Below, one piece after another: positions 41,746 through 54,146 of a DNA stretch of 64,000 nt; positions within the stretch are counted from its first letter, which is position 1; each line of letters opens with the position of its first letter. The position numbers and the translations under genes were made by a program. Below the pieces are notes generated by a model. It was not told the origin of the DNA. It made no database searches and saw only the letters and a program-made list of their open reading frames with translations. Origin of the DNA: Fistularia commersonii (lineage: Eukaryota > Chordata > Actinopteri > Syngnathiformes > Fistulariidae). Location of the stretch: positions 2,642,001 to 2,706,000 of the forward strand of contig JBBMNZ010000016.1 of assembly GCA_037954325.1 (NCBI GenBank), read 5' to 3'.

Positions 41746-44700
41746 CATATTTACAGTATCTCCTTATTAGGTGGACGGGCACTCATATAATCAAACATGA
41801 AGTGACATTTACTGCACTGTTACCCTTCATATGTATTAGGATAAATGAAATAATCAGGCAGGGCTGTAGTTTCAGAAGAGCTGAACTAGAATCTAAGATG
41901 GTTGTCTTGTTTTGTACAGATTGGCTCTTCTATGGTACCACACTGTAGTCCTGCCTTTCTTTGCTCTGGAAGGTTCTGATACACATGCAGGGTTACTGGA
42001 AGCCAAAGATATTCTGCAGAGAAAATCAGTGATTTACCCCAACTCTTCTCTCTTCATGTTTTTTAAAGGACGGATCCACAGGCTAGAGGTATGTGCCCCA
42101 CTGAAGCTAGGGAAGTATATTTACTCATGTAATGTACAACAGAACAGCTTTTAAGTACCTCATACTATTTGTTTCAGATGAAAATGTCACATGAAACAAT
42201 TGTAAATTAATCCTCAGTTTCTTAAATATAAGTATGCACTTTTTGTGAAAGGTGAAAATCAAGATTGTTAAAATAAACAAGATGCACTTGTAATTTCGGC
42301 AAGAATATAGTTTAAATGACAGCAGCAACATGAACAGCTCTGGGGGAAAAAAGTAAGACCACTGCAAATTTCTCAGATATTAGCTCCTCCAAATTCTATG
42401 CAAGTGTCTCTTAAATTCCACCGCATGTACATTTGTTTATACTTAAGGTACCGATGAGGTGATTTACCTTATCCAAATCTTATTAAACAAGGACGAGTAT
42501 AAAACCCATGTTATGGTCATAGTGGTCCTCTTGCAACAGGTCAAACTGGATGGCAAAAACCCCAGTTTTGTGTGTGGAAACGACTGGTTCAATTCCAGGA
42601 TTACTAGCAGAAGGATACAGTGAGCGTCCGGTTGCTTCCATCCTTCAAATTTCGAATACAGTTATGCGTAAGCACGAGATCGAGCAGTAGAAATTCATCA
42701 CAACAAAGCTGCAGTCTGGCAGAGGCCGAAAAGAACCCTCCACTGACCATGACGACCGTCGCCTCGTTTGAACCGCACTCAGGAATCATAGGATAATAAC
42801 ATCTAGGGACCTACAAAAAGAATGGCGTTTGAACCAGGCTTCAAGACATGTACAGGTAGAAAAAAGGCCTTCATCAGCGAGAAGCAAGAATAGCCTCAGT
42901 GTCTCTGTGCAATTTTGGTGGAGGATCGGTCATGATCTGCAGGTTTGGTTTTTCCTGCAGGACAATGCTCCATTCCTCACAACTAGGTCGATCGAGGTTT
43001 GGATGGAGAACTACCAGATCAAGACCATATCATGGCCAGCCCAATTTCCAGATCTGAACCCATTAAAATCCTCAGGAACACAATCAATAGGAACACGGAT
43101 GGTCACAAGCCATCAAACAAAGCTAGTAGAGAGTACGGAATAGTCATCCCTCCAAAATATTTTCTGAATCCCTAACTTAAGATGTTAGTCATGTGTTGTT
43201 TAAATGAATCTAAGCTTTATTTTCTATCATTTGAAGTCTGAAAACACTGAATTCCAATTTTTGGATTTGGAATCTGGGACTTATCTTGTCAGTAGTTTAT
43301 AGAATAAAATAAATGTTCATTTTACTTAACCATACCTACAAACGGCAAAATCAGAGAAAGTGAAAATTTTGCAGTGGTCACAATTTTTCCCAGGGCTGTA
43401 TTTTTTAGCAGTCAAACAAAAGCATTTAATACATTTAAATATTTGCCTATGATATTATCCCTCAGTGACATCTAGTCAATATAAAACTCTTATAATAATG
43501 TGTGTGTTTCCTGCTGTCCTCAGTGCCAAATCAACAGTGCTGTAGCCTCTTTCCATGATGCATTAGAACTGGCATCTGACCAAAGAGAAATCCAGCATGT
43601 GTGTCTCTATGAGATTGGTAGGTTTCGTCATAACATTACCAAACGAAACTCGTTGTACTGTCAGTTTTTGGTTTGTATTCTCTCTACTCCCAACCAGGTT
43701 GGTGCAGCATGATAGAAATGAATTTTGAAGATGCTTACCGGTGTCTTGAAAGGCTAAAGAATGAGTCCCGTTGGTCACAGTGCTATTATGCCTATTTGAC
43801 TGGTGGTAAGTTTGTTGACAAAAAGTTAAGCTTTGTACTTTTAAGTTCTGTAGAAGTACCCTAATTTTCTCTACTTTGTCCGTATGATTTTTCTATCAAG
43901 TTAATCTGGGGGCTTCAGGTGACGTGGAAGGTGCTTACAGAGTTTTCAAAGATGTGCAGAAGCTGTTCAAGAGAAAAAACAACCAGATTGAGCAATTTGC
44001 TGTCAAAAGGGTGGGTTTTGCTGAAATTAATAATTATGCTAATTTCAGAGCTATTGAGAGTGCAGCTAGAGTATTTTACACCTTCTGATTCCTGTATTCA
44101 GGCTGAAAGATTGAGAAAGGTTTCTCCCAGCAGAGAGCTATGCATCCTGGGTGTAATTGAGGTGCTGTATCTGTGGAAAGCACTTCCAAACTGCTCATCA
44201 TCCAAACTGCAGGTGATGAATCACGGTAAATAGACCACAATGGGTCAGGGGAAATAACCATTTGCCAGTTTTGAAAGGTTAGTTTTTCTTTTCTTAAATC
44301 TTGATTGATAATAAGGTGTTTTGTGTGTTCAGTATTACAGAGCTTAGATGACGCTTCATGCAGGGGCTTGAAGCATCTCCTACTGGGTGCTATTCACAAA
44401 TGTCATGGAAATGTCATCGATGCTGTCCAGGTACCGTCTGCTACAAGGTTTTTATTTAATTAAAAATTGTAATGTTACTTGCAGATTTCTCTCTTCACCC
44501 TCGCTGTCTCTGTTTTAGTCATTCCAGCTGGCTGCTAGATGCGAGTATGGGCAGCAGATGAATTCATATGTACAACCATATGCCATCTATGAGCTGGGAT
44601 GTATACTCCTGGCCAAACAAGAGGTTAGTTTGCAGCACATCGCATTGATATTTCGGGTATAACTTACTAAATAAAGATGCATCGTCAAAGTTACACACTT

Positions 44701-47700
44701 GTCTAGAGTCCCTTATATTCGAAATGATAGTATGGGGACAGATATTATCCTCTTTCTTTTATTGCTCAGAATACTAATTATTTTTTCATCTATTTATACA
44801 TACGTAATTGACATTTTGACTATTTGGACAGCAGCTCACATTGTCTTGTTTAATCACAGTTTAATAATAGACTCTTTTTTTATTTGTATATAGGTCAGAT
44901 CTGGTAATTTTAAACTGTTTTTTTTTGACCAGTTAAAATTAACTTTTTAATTTTTGCAAAGACACTACCTCAATGAACTTGAATGTATTTGAATCAAATA
45001 TATATCATGATTTTCTTGGTTAATAATGCATTCTTCATATGCTTGTCATCATACGTAATATGCATAGGTAATTCGCCTTTTGTTACATCAGAATCAGATT
45101 TCTTAACGAAGTTTGTTCACCTACACAAGGAATTTGGTTCCAGTTGACATTTTCACCTTGTAAAACATGAAGTTAAACAATGATTGGACAAGAACATTGT
45201 AAACAATACAAAGTGCAGGTTGCATAGTGTGTAATATGGTGATAATCCACAAAGTGGTAAGTGAGGTTGTGCAGAGATGAGCTAATTAAATGAATGAATA
45301 CAGTGATGATTAGCTACTGATAATATTATTCATGCAGAACAGTGTAGTTAAGATGGCATGCAGTTATTTGTACTGCATTGTACTGTATCTGTACCAGAGA
45401 AGAGAAGGGAGAACAGGTCGTGCCCTGGGTGTGACGGCTCAGCAGTGACGTTTACTGCCAATGGAGGAGTGTAGGTCCTGAATAGCACCTGTGTTTTTTT
45501 TTTTTTTTTCTGTTGTGCTGTTCGTCCATTCCAATTTGTTCCTGTCTACCGCCTGTCTGTATGCGGATCCATCACCATCTCTTGAGGTCGACGACTGTGG
45601 TGGGGTTTGAAAGATGGGTAGATTGAACTTCTGTTATCGGTGTCGAGGATAAAGGGCGTTGGGGATAGCGCAGAACTCTGGGATGTGCCGCTGCTGATTG
45701 TCTAGCTGTTGGATGTGAACTTTCCCAGCGTCACTTGCTGCCTTCTGTGTGTCAGGAAGTTAGTGATCCACTGATGGGTGGAAGCTTGGTGTGTGAGCTG
45801 TTTGATGCAGCCGACTTCTGGGACAACGGTGTGAAATGCTGGGCTGAAGTCCACGAAACAGGATCCTCGCATAAGTCCCTGAGGGGTCGATGTGTTGGAG
45901 GGTTGCAGCCAGATGTAGACTCCACTGGCCTCTTTGCTTGATAAACCAGCTGCAGGGGCTTCAGCAGGGTGATGTCCTTAAGGTGGGACAACACCAGCCT
46001 CGCAAATGTTTTCCCAACTGCAGACAGAACTGTCGTCAGTATCTTTAGTACCAACATTGATGTGGGCTGTTGGACGCAGGAAAGAATTTCTCACAGTGTT
46101 AAAAAGCTGTGTGAAGATGGGGGACAGCTGGTCTGTGTGGAACTTCAGATGGGAGGGTGACACTGTATGGAGCCGTCCTGGTCTTCTGTATCCTTAAGAG
46201 CTGTCACACATCCTCCCCACAGATCCCGAGGTGATGGTTGGGTGTTGTTTGTTGGGGAATGAGCATTAGGCGTCTGAGATTGAATGGAGTTAGAGTTGGA
46301 GTGGGTATGAATGTGTTCTCGAACCTCCACTGGAAGTCCTTCAGCTTGTCGTCCAGAGGTGTGGTGGTCCCCCGAAAATGGTGATGTCTTATAAGGCTCT
46401 CCACACTGACTCGTTCATGCGGGTTGTTGACTGAAAACCTGCTTTTCAGTGTATGAGCTCTTTGCTACTTAGATCTTCTTTGTCAGAGTGTTTGGAGCCT
46501 GGTTGCACAAAACTAAGTCCCTGCTATTATTTACTTTCTCCTTGACCGACCTCCCAGCGCTGTCTTGAGTTTTGAGGTGAACCAAGGTAGTTGTATGTTG
46601 CAGAAGGTCATAGTGTGCACAAATACAGTGAGGAGTATTTGATACACTGCTGATTTTTCTGCTTTTCCCACTTACAAAGCATGTAGTAAGTTTTATTATA
46701 GGTGCTCTACAACTGTGAATGATGGAATCTAAAACAAAAATCCAGAAAATACATTGTATGATTTTTTAATAATTAATTTTCTTTTTATTTCACAACATAA
46801 TTATTTGATCATCTACCAACCAGTAAGAGTTGCAGCCTCACAGACCTATTAGTTCTTCTTTAAGAAGCCCTCCTGTTCTCCACTCATTACCAGTTTGAAC
46901 TCCTTATCTGTATAAAAGACACGTGTCCACACACTCAATCAAATAAACTCCACAATAGCCAAGACCAGAGAGCGTTGTAAGAACATGAGGGATACAATTG
47001 TAGACCTGCACAAGGCTGAGATGTGCTACAGGACAATAGGCAAGCAGCGTATTGGTGAGAAGGCAACAATTGTTATTAGAAAATGGAAGAAGTTCAAGAT
47101 GATGGTCAATCTATCTCGGTCTGGTGCTCCATGCAAGATCTCACCTCATGGGGCATCGATGATCATGAGGAAGGTGAGGGATCAACCCAAAACTACACAG
47201 CTGGACCTGGTCAATAACCTGATGAGAGCTGGGACCACAGTGTAAAAAAAAAAATCCTGCAGCTCACGCAAGGTCCTCCTGCTCAAGCCAGCACATTTCC
47301 AGGCCCGTCTGAAGTTTGTCAATGACAATCTGGATGATTCAGAGGAGGAATGGAAGAATGTCATGTGGTCTGATGAGACAAAAAATGGAGCTTTTTGGTC
47401 TAAACTCCACTCGCCGTGTTTGGAGGAAGAAGGATGAGTACAACCCCAAAAACACCATCCCTACTATAAAGCATGGAGGTTGAAACATCATTCTTTGGGG
47501 ATGCTTTTCTGCAAAGGGGACAGGACGACTTCAACATATTGAAGAGAGGATGGATGGGGCCATGTATTGCAAGATCTTGGCTAACAACCTCCTTCCCTCA
47601 GTAAGAGCCTTGAAGATGGGTCGTGGCTGGGTCCTCCAGCACGACAACGACCTGAAATACAGAGCCAGGGCAACTAAGGAGTGGCTGCGTGAGAAGCATT

Positions 47701-49208
47701 TCAAGGTCCTGGAGTGGCCTAGCCAGTCTCCAGACCTGAACCCAACAGAAAATCTTCGGAGGGAGCTCAAAGTCAATATTGCCCAGCGACTGCCCCAAAT
47801 CTGAAAGATCTGGAGAACTCCTGTATCTCCATAAACTCTTGTATGGAGGAGTGGGCCCAAATCCTGGCTTCAGTGTGTGCAAACTTTGTCAAGAGCATCT
47901 GATCTCTGTAATATCCAACAGAGGTTTCTGTGCCAAATATTCTGTTAATATTCTCTATAAGTTCTGTTTTTCCGATGTATCAAATACATATGTCATGCAA
48001 TAAAAAGAAAATTAATCACTTAAAAATCATACAATGTGTTTTCTGGATTTTTGTTTTCAATTCCCTCACTCACAGTTGAAGAGTAGGTGTGATAAAAATT
48101 ACAGACTACTGCATGCTTTGCAAGTGGGAAAAGTTGAAAAATCAGCAGTGTACCAAATACTTGTTCTCCTCACTGTATGTTCTTACAAAGATAATGTAAG
48201 ATGTCACGGAGTTCATCCAGTAATGTAGCTGCTGTCTCAAAAACACTCCAGTCAGTGCAGTCAAAGCAGGTCCATACTTCCTACTTGTTACCTGGTCAGC
48301 CTCACCAATGCTTGACTGAGATGGAATGTAGGCAGGATAAACAAGAACTCCTGTGGTGGATAAAACATCTTATTCACCACTGCTCTTCCCTGTCAACTGT
48401 GTTGCATTGTACTGGATGTGATTGCCTCAACAAGACTTGATGAAGCACATGGTTGCAAATCTTCCTGAAGTCAGAATTTGTTCTGCAAAGCATCAGTTTT
48501 TTTCATCTTCCCATGACGGGAGTGTGTGTTTGCCAGATTTATTGGCGGGAGCACAGTGTGGAATCCCCACTCAAGCTTAACAAGCACGCCAGCAAGTTTC
48601 CTCAGTTATCGCTCCTCACCATCTTACACAACACTACCGCTCTTGAAATTAAAAGTTCTGGGTCGAAGAAAAAGTCAGTAGTACTGGATAAGGGCGGTTC
48701 AGGCAGAAATGCAAAAAAAAACTGACAAAAATAAAATGCTTATGAGAGTAACACACTGAGGCAACCATCTGCAGTGCCATCTTGAATATCCCGGAAATTG
48801 GTCAGGTCAGATAATTTTCCTGGGAAACACCTTTTTCAGGAAATTTTCTTTTGTCTTTTGATTTTAGAAATGTGCTTTTTTTTACAGGTACTTCAGTTGC
48901 ACAAGGGGTTGTGATAGGATGTGATTTTTGTATTCCTTACTTATCATAAACAGATTTTCTTTTTTTTTTTCCAATTAAGACAATGGGAAAAGGGAGATCA
49001 CTTCTTCTTCAAGCTAAGGTAACAATAAAAAGCTATAGTATTTATTCACATTTTGTAAGAAATGTGTTGCATGTGGTCTGACATTTCGTAAAATTCATTC
49101 ATTTATTGTTATTTTAAGGAGGACTTTACAGGCTACGACTTTGAGAACAGGCTTCATGTCCGCATCCACTCAGCGCTTGCATCATTGAAGGATGTAGTGC
49201 CTCAGTGA
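37310..49208 (+). CDS. ttc39c: tetratricopeptide repeat protein 39C, complete
   Basis: Fourteen exons with consistent GT-AG junctions and phases: 37310-37446, 38567-38615, 38876-39004, 39665-39779, 41087-41447, 41920-42088, 43524-43617, 43698-43805, 43901-44010, 44102-44225, 44333-44430, 44519-44623, 48980-49018, 49119-49208. The sum is 1,728 bp, 575 residues, against 583 in human. Landmarks are ALQGINMLLNNGFKESDELF (exon 1), MSFGASFVSFL, VDRLQRQIIVADCQVYLAV, GWILRKAWKMYNKC, SFGYGLFHLCISMVPP with INLLGFPGDRHQGL, SSLFMFFKGRIHRLE, NESRWSQCYYAYL, FKRKNNQIEQFAVK, SYVQPYAIYELGC and GYDFENRLHVRIHSALASL. The family has C-terminal TPR helices and an N-terminal IML2-like region. Its biochemical role is poorly defined; in mammals it has been linked to ciliary function. 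Introns 4, 6 and 12 contain transposons, yet no exon is damaged. Confidence 0.95.
39597..39632 (+). repeat. (TG)n microsatellite
   Basis: Nearly pure TG dinucleotides just upstream of ttc39c exon 4 (39,665), preceded by a cgcgcg stretch. Close enough to the acceptor to be part of its pyrimidine-poor upstream context. Confidence 0.85.
40000..40630 (+). mobile_element. Tigger/pogo-type DNA transposon remnant
   Basis: TA is followed by CAGTGATCCCTCGCTATAAC with gcggtttacttttcacgg, the terminal repeat of Tigger-like elements; the right end retains gcggattttgcc and ggaacgtaacccccgcg. An internal frame begins MLTKRSGLTKAPAAGPKRQR and continues KMLSIADKVKLLDMLREG, the CENP-B-like N-terminal helix-turn-helix of the transposase, about 80 residues only. 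The catalytic part is gone, and an L2-type tail is inserted near 40,475. It lies in ttc39c intron 4. Confidence 0.8.
40472..40535 (+). repeat. L2-type (UnaL2-like) 3' tail inside the Tigger remnant
   Basis: TTGTAAGTCGCTTTGGATAA followed by AAGCGTCTGCCAAATGCAATG and an (AATGT)n tail. The stem-loop is identical to that of the minus-strand copy near 31,935. Little or no body precedes it, so it is a severely truncated LINE or SINE insertion. Confidence 0.75.
41708..41742. repeat. (TA)n microsatellite
   Basis: A run of alternating TA dinucleotides in ttc39c intron 5. Confidence 0.85.
42335..43398 (+). mobile_element. Tc1-like transposon, decayed (ttc39c intron 6)
   Basis: Ends CAGCTCTGGGGGAAAAAAGT on the left and the inverse, TTTTTCCCAGGGCTG then TA, on the right. 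The interior encodes broken Tc1 transposase with the recognisable stretch FFLQDNAPFLTTRSIEVWME and IKTISWPAQFPDLNPLKSSG, the second catalytic block of the DDE family (usually D-N-A-P and S-P-D-L-N-P-I-E-N). The first Asp domain is unreadable and frames are interrupted, so it is dead. Confidence 0.8.
45089..48730 (-). mobile_element. decayed LINE, split by a Tc1 element (ttc39c intron 12)
   Basis: Two minus-strand segments, 45,089-46,623 and 48,178-48,730, read as one LINE. The left segment has TFARLVLSHLKDITLLKPLQ and LVYQAKRP with an RT-like context and ends in atcagaatcagat near the 3' terminus. The right segment (caaaaacactccagtcagtgcagtc, gcaggtcc) corresponds to more 5' sequence of the same family. 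Between them lies the Tc1 element at 46,626-48,175 flanked by TA. Frames are heavily broken. The clade is probably Jockey superclade, but I am not certain. Confidence 0.6.
46626..48175 (+). mobile_element. Tc1-like transposon with terminal inverted repeats
   Basis: TA then CAGTGAGGAGTATTTGATAC at the left, and on the right the inverse (GTATTTGGTACACTGCTGAT read from the other strand, ending CACTG then TA). Inverted repeats extend about 75 bases, imperfectly. The transposase region includes MRDTIVDLHKAEMCYRTIGK, SRSGAPCKISPHGASMIMRK, VMWSDETK at the DE-type block, and HDNDLKYRARATKEWLREKH with WPSQSPDLNPTENL. Stops and indels separate them, for example near 47,245. The element is 1.55 kb, the usual Tc1 length. 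Confidence 0.88.
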
Positions 49209-49320
49209 CTCTGGAATTAAACTACACTCATGGTCCAAGCGGTTTTCAGCCATGTGTTCTAGCTTTAAGGTGACCCACAGAATAGTTTTCATTGTTTATT
49301 ATTGATCAAGGACTTGAAAA

Positions 49321-49326
49321 AATAAA
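49321..49326 (+). promoter_or_regulatory. ttc39c polyadenylation signal candidate
   Basis: AATAAA 113 bases after the ttc39c stop codon, implying a very short 3' UTR. Confidence 0.5.
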
Positions 49327-49454
49327 CTTTCTTATTTTCGCCGTAGTCGGAATACATTTCTGTTCAATGAGTACAGATATCTGCACATCTGTGCTTTCAA
49401 CTCAAAGGAGACTATAAGGCCTTGCATGCAAAAAGGTTGTTTTAAAGAATATTT

Positions 49455-49590
49455 GGGCGACACGATAGTTAACACTCCCACCTTACTGCAAGGAGATTCT
49501 GGCTTCAGCCTTTTCTGTGATGAGTTTGCATGTTCTCATTTCCTGTGTTGGGTTGTCTGTGCAAGGTAAAATGAGAGAATGGCTGGTTGT
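49455..49590 (+). mobile_element. SINE-like repeat, family B
   Basis: Starts GGGCGACACGATAGTTAACA and continues CTTTTCTGTGATGAGTTTGC then ATGTTCTCATTTCC, a diverged copy of the family B repeat. Confidence 0.55.
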
Positions 49591-50945
49591 CCCTCTTCTG
49601 TGCATACTTCAAACATGCCTAACTATTCTTTTTATGTGTTTTACATCAAGTATGTTTCCAGTCAATATACCATTTAAGTCCTTCTGTATTTGAAGAATTT
49701 CAGTTACACATATCCTTTCACTCACGGAGTACTTGAACATATTAAAGTGATATTGTATGTCCCGATAACATCTAAATATAAATGGAAAGTACAAATAGCT
49801 GATGGAGATGATGGATTATTAATTATTCTAATGGTATTTGAATGAAAAAATCTTTTAATTCACTTATTAATAATAAATTGATTTATTATGTCACACAAAT
49901 TTCTCTTACAGTTGCCATGTAAACAGTTTAGTTTTAATCCAGTGATGCCAGCAACACCTATTAAAACTATATGACTAGAATAATTAAATGTTGTCTTGTG
50001 ATGACAGGAACTTTTCTATTCAAGCTGTTTAAAAATAATTCTTTCTTTGATAGAAATACAAAAAATGTAACAAATTGTTCGACAGTTTCACGTTGTAAAT
50101 ACATCAGATACATCAATAGAGTTAATCTACCTTTCATCGGTGATCATTCAGTCAGTATAACCAAGAAAAGATAATTATTTGTTATTTCAACAATGATTTT
50201 CTGTGTTTTTCATTTCAAGCTAAAAGTGTTTATTTTCTTTATTTCTGTTATGTTTTAACCTAAGCTGCTCTTGTGTCAGATGTAAACATCAACTGATGAG
50301 ATAAAAACTGTAAAAGTGATCAATGTGCTACAAATAAAGGAATGGTGAAGAATAACCCCACCCACTGTAACAAACACCTTTATTACTGAAAGATTTCTGA
50401 CTGAAAGTTTGAAATCTTTAGATTTTCTCTCAGGATGATGGCAAAATGTCACTAAATTCTACAATAAACAGTTCTCCTTAATCCAGAGCAAAGGGAAGTG
50501 TCATTTGTCTCTTCCTCTGCCTGCATCTTCCTGAATGGGAACCCATCCACTGAACATCCAGGATCAAATTCCTGTGGCAATCAGGAACTGGTGAGGGGAG
50601 CAGGACAGTGAAGTCTAGGAGTCCCTAGCCTTAACCTGGCATGCAGGCGGTGGGTGTCAGCTAGTCGCTAAGTTCTTGGACTGAGGAAGAAAGAGCTTCT
50701 TGGTAACTGCACCCAGAACTGAGTAGCCCCATTTAGGATCCACTCTGCTCACATGATGAAGGGGTTAGAAAAGTTACTCTACCACTTGCATAAGGATCAT
50801 CACCATGTGGTCTGAAACATCAAAAATACCCACATGTTAGATTAGACTTAGGATTCCCAGACGGCCTGGGTTCAAATCCCAGCACAGGAACCTCCTTTTT
50901 CCTGTCTAGTGGTTTAGATTCGGCATGCTCACCGCTACAGCCTGA
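49591..50945. other. intergenic DNA downstream of ttc39c
   Basis: AT-rich to about 50,340, then mixed sequence. A tRNA-like box-B phrase, gggttcaaatccc, occurs near 50,868 and may be another SINE head. No gene is supported. Confidence 0.35.
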
Positions 50946-50949
50946 TTCT

Positions 50950-51175
50950 TGGGCAGGGAACCACCTTTGGGGTTTTTGTCTTTGGAACCGAACATTCCTG
51001 GTTCGATTCCCAGCTCCTCCTGGTGTGTCAAAGTGTTGTTGAGCAAGACAATGAACCCTTGGCGCTGATGGATGGCAGCCAACTGCTCATGGCTCATCCA
51101 TGATGGGTTAAAGGCAGAGAATGAATTTCCCCACAAGGGATTAATAAGGTATTTATTATTATTACAATGGAGCCA
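50950..51175 (+). mobile_element. tRNA-type SINE, family A, copy 2
   Basis: Box B TGGTTCGATTCCCAGCTCC, then TGTTGAGCAAGACAATGAACC, GATGGGTTAAAGGCAGAGAA and a final TTAATAAGGTATTTATTATTATT-type tail, as in copy 1. Confidence 0.7.
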
Positions 51176-51214
51176 GGAATTTGTAGACTTTCATGGATAA
51201 CAATGCCAGTGAAT

Positions 51215-52440
51215 GACCCGAGAGACGAACTGCCATCATCTTCAGATAGCCAAGGAGATTCCATATTGACATTGCTGCACTCGCCAAAACACAAGTGGCC
51301 GAGGAGAGTAGCTTAAGGAGGAGAAAGGAGGGCATACTTTCTTCTGGAAAATTAAACCTACTTACAAGACATGAATTCGTGTTGTGTGCTTCGCGACTAA
51401 GAATAACCTCATTACCCAACTCCATGAACTCCCTGTGGCCAGCAATAAACACCAATATGACCATACGCTTGATGCTTGCCAGCAATAAGGTAGGTACAGT
51501 CATTTGCGTATACACACCAAATCTTGGTGTACAGGAAGAAGTGAAGGAGGCCTTCTATGACCTGGAAAACATTCTATCAAACTGCCCCAAGGAAGACAAG
51601 CTAATCCTTCATAGAGACTTCTGTGCGAGAGTTGGACAAAACCATCCCTTATGGAGAGGCATGCTGGGAAAAGAAGGGCTCGGGAATTAAAACTCCAATG
51701 GGACACTGCTGTTGACATAGTGCAATAGAACACACTTTTCCGTCGAAAGAATAAGTCCAAAACCTTGCTCCAAGGATGCACCCTCACTCAAAAATCTGGC
51801 ACCTTATTGACTATGCAATCATCCTTTCTAATGACAGCCTTGATGTGCTGAACACAAGAGCAGTGTTCATGTCAGCTGGACTGAGCACCGCCTCATACGC
51901 TCCATCGTGTCTCTCTAGTGCGAAAAAGGAGGTCAAAACTCAACGCAGACCAACTGAAGAACCCCATCTACTTGCAACAGCTTTCGGTTGCCTGAGTAAT
52001 ACCCAAATGCGATTGGGAAGCACAGGCATACATTCTTCTTGATTGTCACGGGCTCCTGCAAAAGCATCCTTGGTCTGAAAATGTGGAAACATCAAGACTG
52101 GTATGATGAGAATGACACACAAATTCAGCAGTTTATCAACATCAAGTTGCACACTTTTGGCGAAATGACATCAATTGCATGCCAAAGTATGGGCGGCTGT
52201 CCAAACACAGGTCAGGAGACTCAAAAAAGAATGGTGGACCAAGAAGACCCTGGAGAGTTAGCTACTTGCCGACTATTGGGATACCAGGAGCTTCTTTGAA
52301 GCCACAACAGTGGTATACGGCCCCAGCCATTGCTGCTTAACCCCCATTTGATGCAGAGATGGACCCAGGCTTATAAAAGAACAGGAGGCAATAACAAACA
52401 GATAGAGCATTAAGAAGCTCTCTTGAATAGGGATACCGCC
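51215..52440 (+). mobile_element. LINE endonuclease-region relic
   Basis: Plus-strand residues DIAALAKTQVAEES, NTNMTIRLMLASNKVGTVIC, VYTPNLGVQEEVKEAFYDLE, then DKLILHRDFCARVGQNHPLW with GMLGKEGLGN match the apurinic-type endonuclease of a fish LINE (where the normal text is LGDFNARVG). HPHSKIWHLIDYAI and, near 52,290-52,380, SFFEATTVVYGPS follow. Key residues are altered (HRDFCARVG), and stops occur. The reverse transcriptase is not visible. Confidence 0.7.
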
Positions 52441-52489
52441 TCAAGCTTTAAGGCCACTGGGTTGGACATATAAGACAGAAAAAAATAGA

Positions 52490-52700
52490 AGACCACAATA
52501 TAAAAATGAGGTGAAGTTCAAGTGTTGAGAGTTGTGCCGATTTTAGTGCGATGACCACTTTGGGGTAAAAACTGTTTTTCAATCTGTTTGTTTTTGCCTC
52601 GATTGTCCTAAACTGCCTTCTTGATGGCAACAGGTCGAGTAGGTGGTGGCCCGGATGTGATGGCTTGCCGAATTGGATTGAGCAAGCCATTGTAAGCCAG
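52490..52700 (-). mobile_element. LINE 3' UTR-like fragment
   Basis: ggggtaaaaactgtttttca and ggcaacaggtcgagtaggtg resemble the conserved region near the 3' end of fish L2-type LINEs in reverse orientation. No coding sequence. Weak. Confidence 0.35.
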
Positions 52701-52886
52701 TTTTAGAGGGAGCACTGATCTAAAAGTGACAAGAGACGTGCCAAGTCACCAACATACGCCAATGAGATCCCTGGGGGTGTAACCACTGCTATATTATGAG
52801 GAACGCCACACTATTGGACGTGGGACTTGAAACTCTTTTTGGCAGGAGACTCCATCAGATGTTCCCAACAGACCCTTGCAATATGT

Positions 52887-53260
52887 TCAGGCCTGCCTTG
52901 CTGACAGTGCCACCCTTCTCTTCACCAGTATCAGGACACGCAGCTGCAAGTCCAATAATACCACCTCAAAGTAGATTATCGAACTGTGGCCTAGGGTTTG
53001 CTGCTGCCAAATGCACATATGCACACCCTTATGCTTGAACATGGTGTTCATGATGGACAGTCTTGCCAGGGACTCCAAAAAAAACAAGTAGTCTGAATTG
53101 CTATTTAGTGCATAGGCACAAACAACAGTCAGAACCCATCCCCCCAACCTGAAGGCGGAGGGAGGCTGCCCTTTCATCCACCAGATTGAACCCCAGAATG
53201 CAAGTGCACCTGTTTCTAAACTGGGGCAACTCCAGAGTAGAAAAGAGTACAAGTCCTCTC
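52887..53260 (-). mobile_element. Rex3-like LINE endonuclease fragment
   Basis: The minus strand reads GGWVLTVVCAYALNSNSDYL, FFLESLARL, SIMNTMFKHKGVHMCIWQQQ and TLGHSSIIYFEVV with LVKRRVALSA. This is the endonuclease domain of Rex3/RTE-type elements, where relatives have VVCAYAPN, MFEHKGVHKCTW and RSMIDFVVVS. The central part with the catalytic Asp-Phe-Asn is deleted. Confidence 0.7.
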
Positions 53261-53951
53261 AAGGAGACTGGTCTGGACTGGAGCCCAAGCTATGAATCAT
53301 GACAAGTTCAGCTATATCGAGCCAGAACCTATATCAACCCAGTGAACAGCATTTGTCTGCACAAATAGCAGTGCCTGCGTGAAGCGTTCATCTCATGTCC
53401 CTCATTCGAGGATCTAAACCGACCGGGAATGCAGCAGCGCCATCTAAGGGTATCAAGAATCATTAATGACAGATCACAACACCTGGGAGCACCCTCAGTC
53501 ACATCAAATAAGGTGGAACCTAGAGCACCTACTTGCACACACTGAAATTTTGGTGAAAGGTAGGATCATACAAGTCTGTGTTTTAGTAGTATATAATCAA
53601 AATATATGTTGTTTCTGAAATCCTGATTGAAAATCTGACAGGATATTCTTATTATGTAGAAATTTCCTTAATTGATTACTCTCCAGAACCTTGGAAATGG
53701 GGCAGTATTTGTTGATTACTTTTAGTCACCACCTTCCAGCAGAGCATTTCTTTTTGGTCGGTATTAAACTCGTAGTGAGGTTCTATTGTATCATGAACGG
53801 CAGACTTATTGTATCCACAGCTTCAGGGGTTTAGGCACCTTGGAAACAGTTAAAACGAAAAGGTTGAATTGATGAGATGATCATTAGGCCATGCATTAGC
53901 AGGACATATTTAACAGCCAGAGGTAATAAGTAATTCATTTAAACAAGTCAT

Positions 53952-53952
53952 T

Positions 53953-54015
<63 letters not shown>
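53952..54015 (+). repeat. (GATA)n microsatellite
   Basis: About sixteen GATA units with no visible interruption. Confidence 0.95.
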
Positions 54016-54017
<2 letters not shown>

Positions 54018-54146
54018 GTTAAAACAATTTCTACCTTGTCTGAGACCTTGCAATATCAAGTGTGCATAAGTGTATATATGGTATTAATTATTGCAAAATA
54101 TAGCCTTTAGCTTGGCTATATAGTTAAAAGAGTTTTGGAGATGTAG

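Noticed and set aside
53952..54015. Regular GATA repeat considered as a CRISPR-like array
   Set aside because: There are no spacers; it is a simple tetranucleotide microsatellite in a vertebrate genome.
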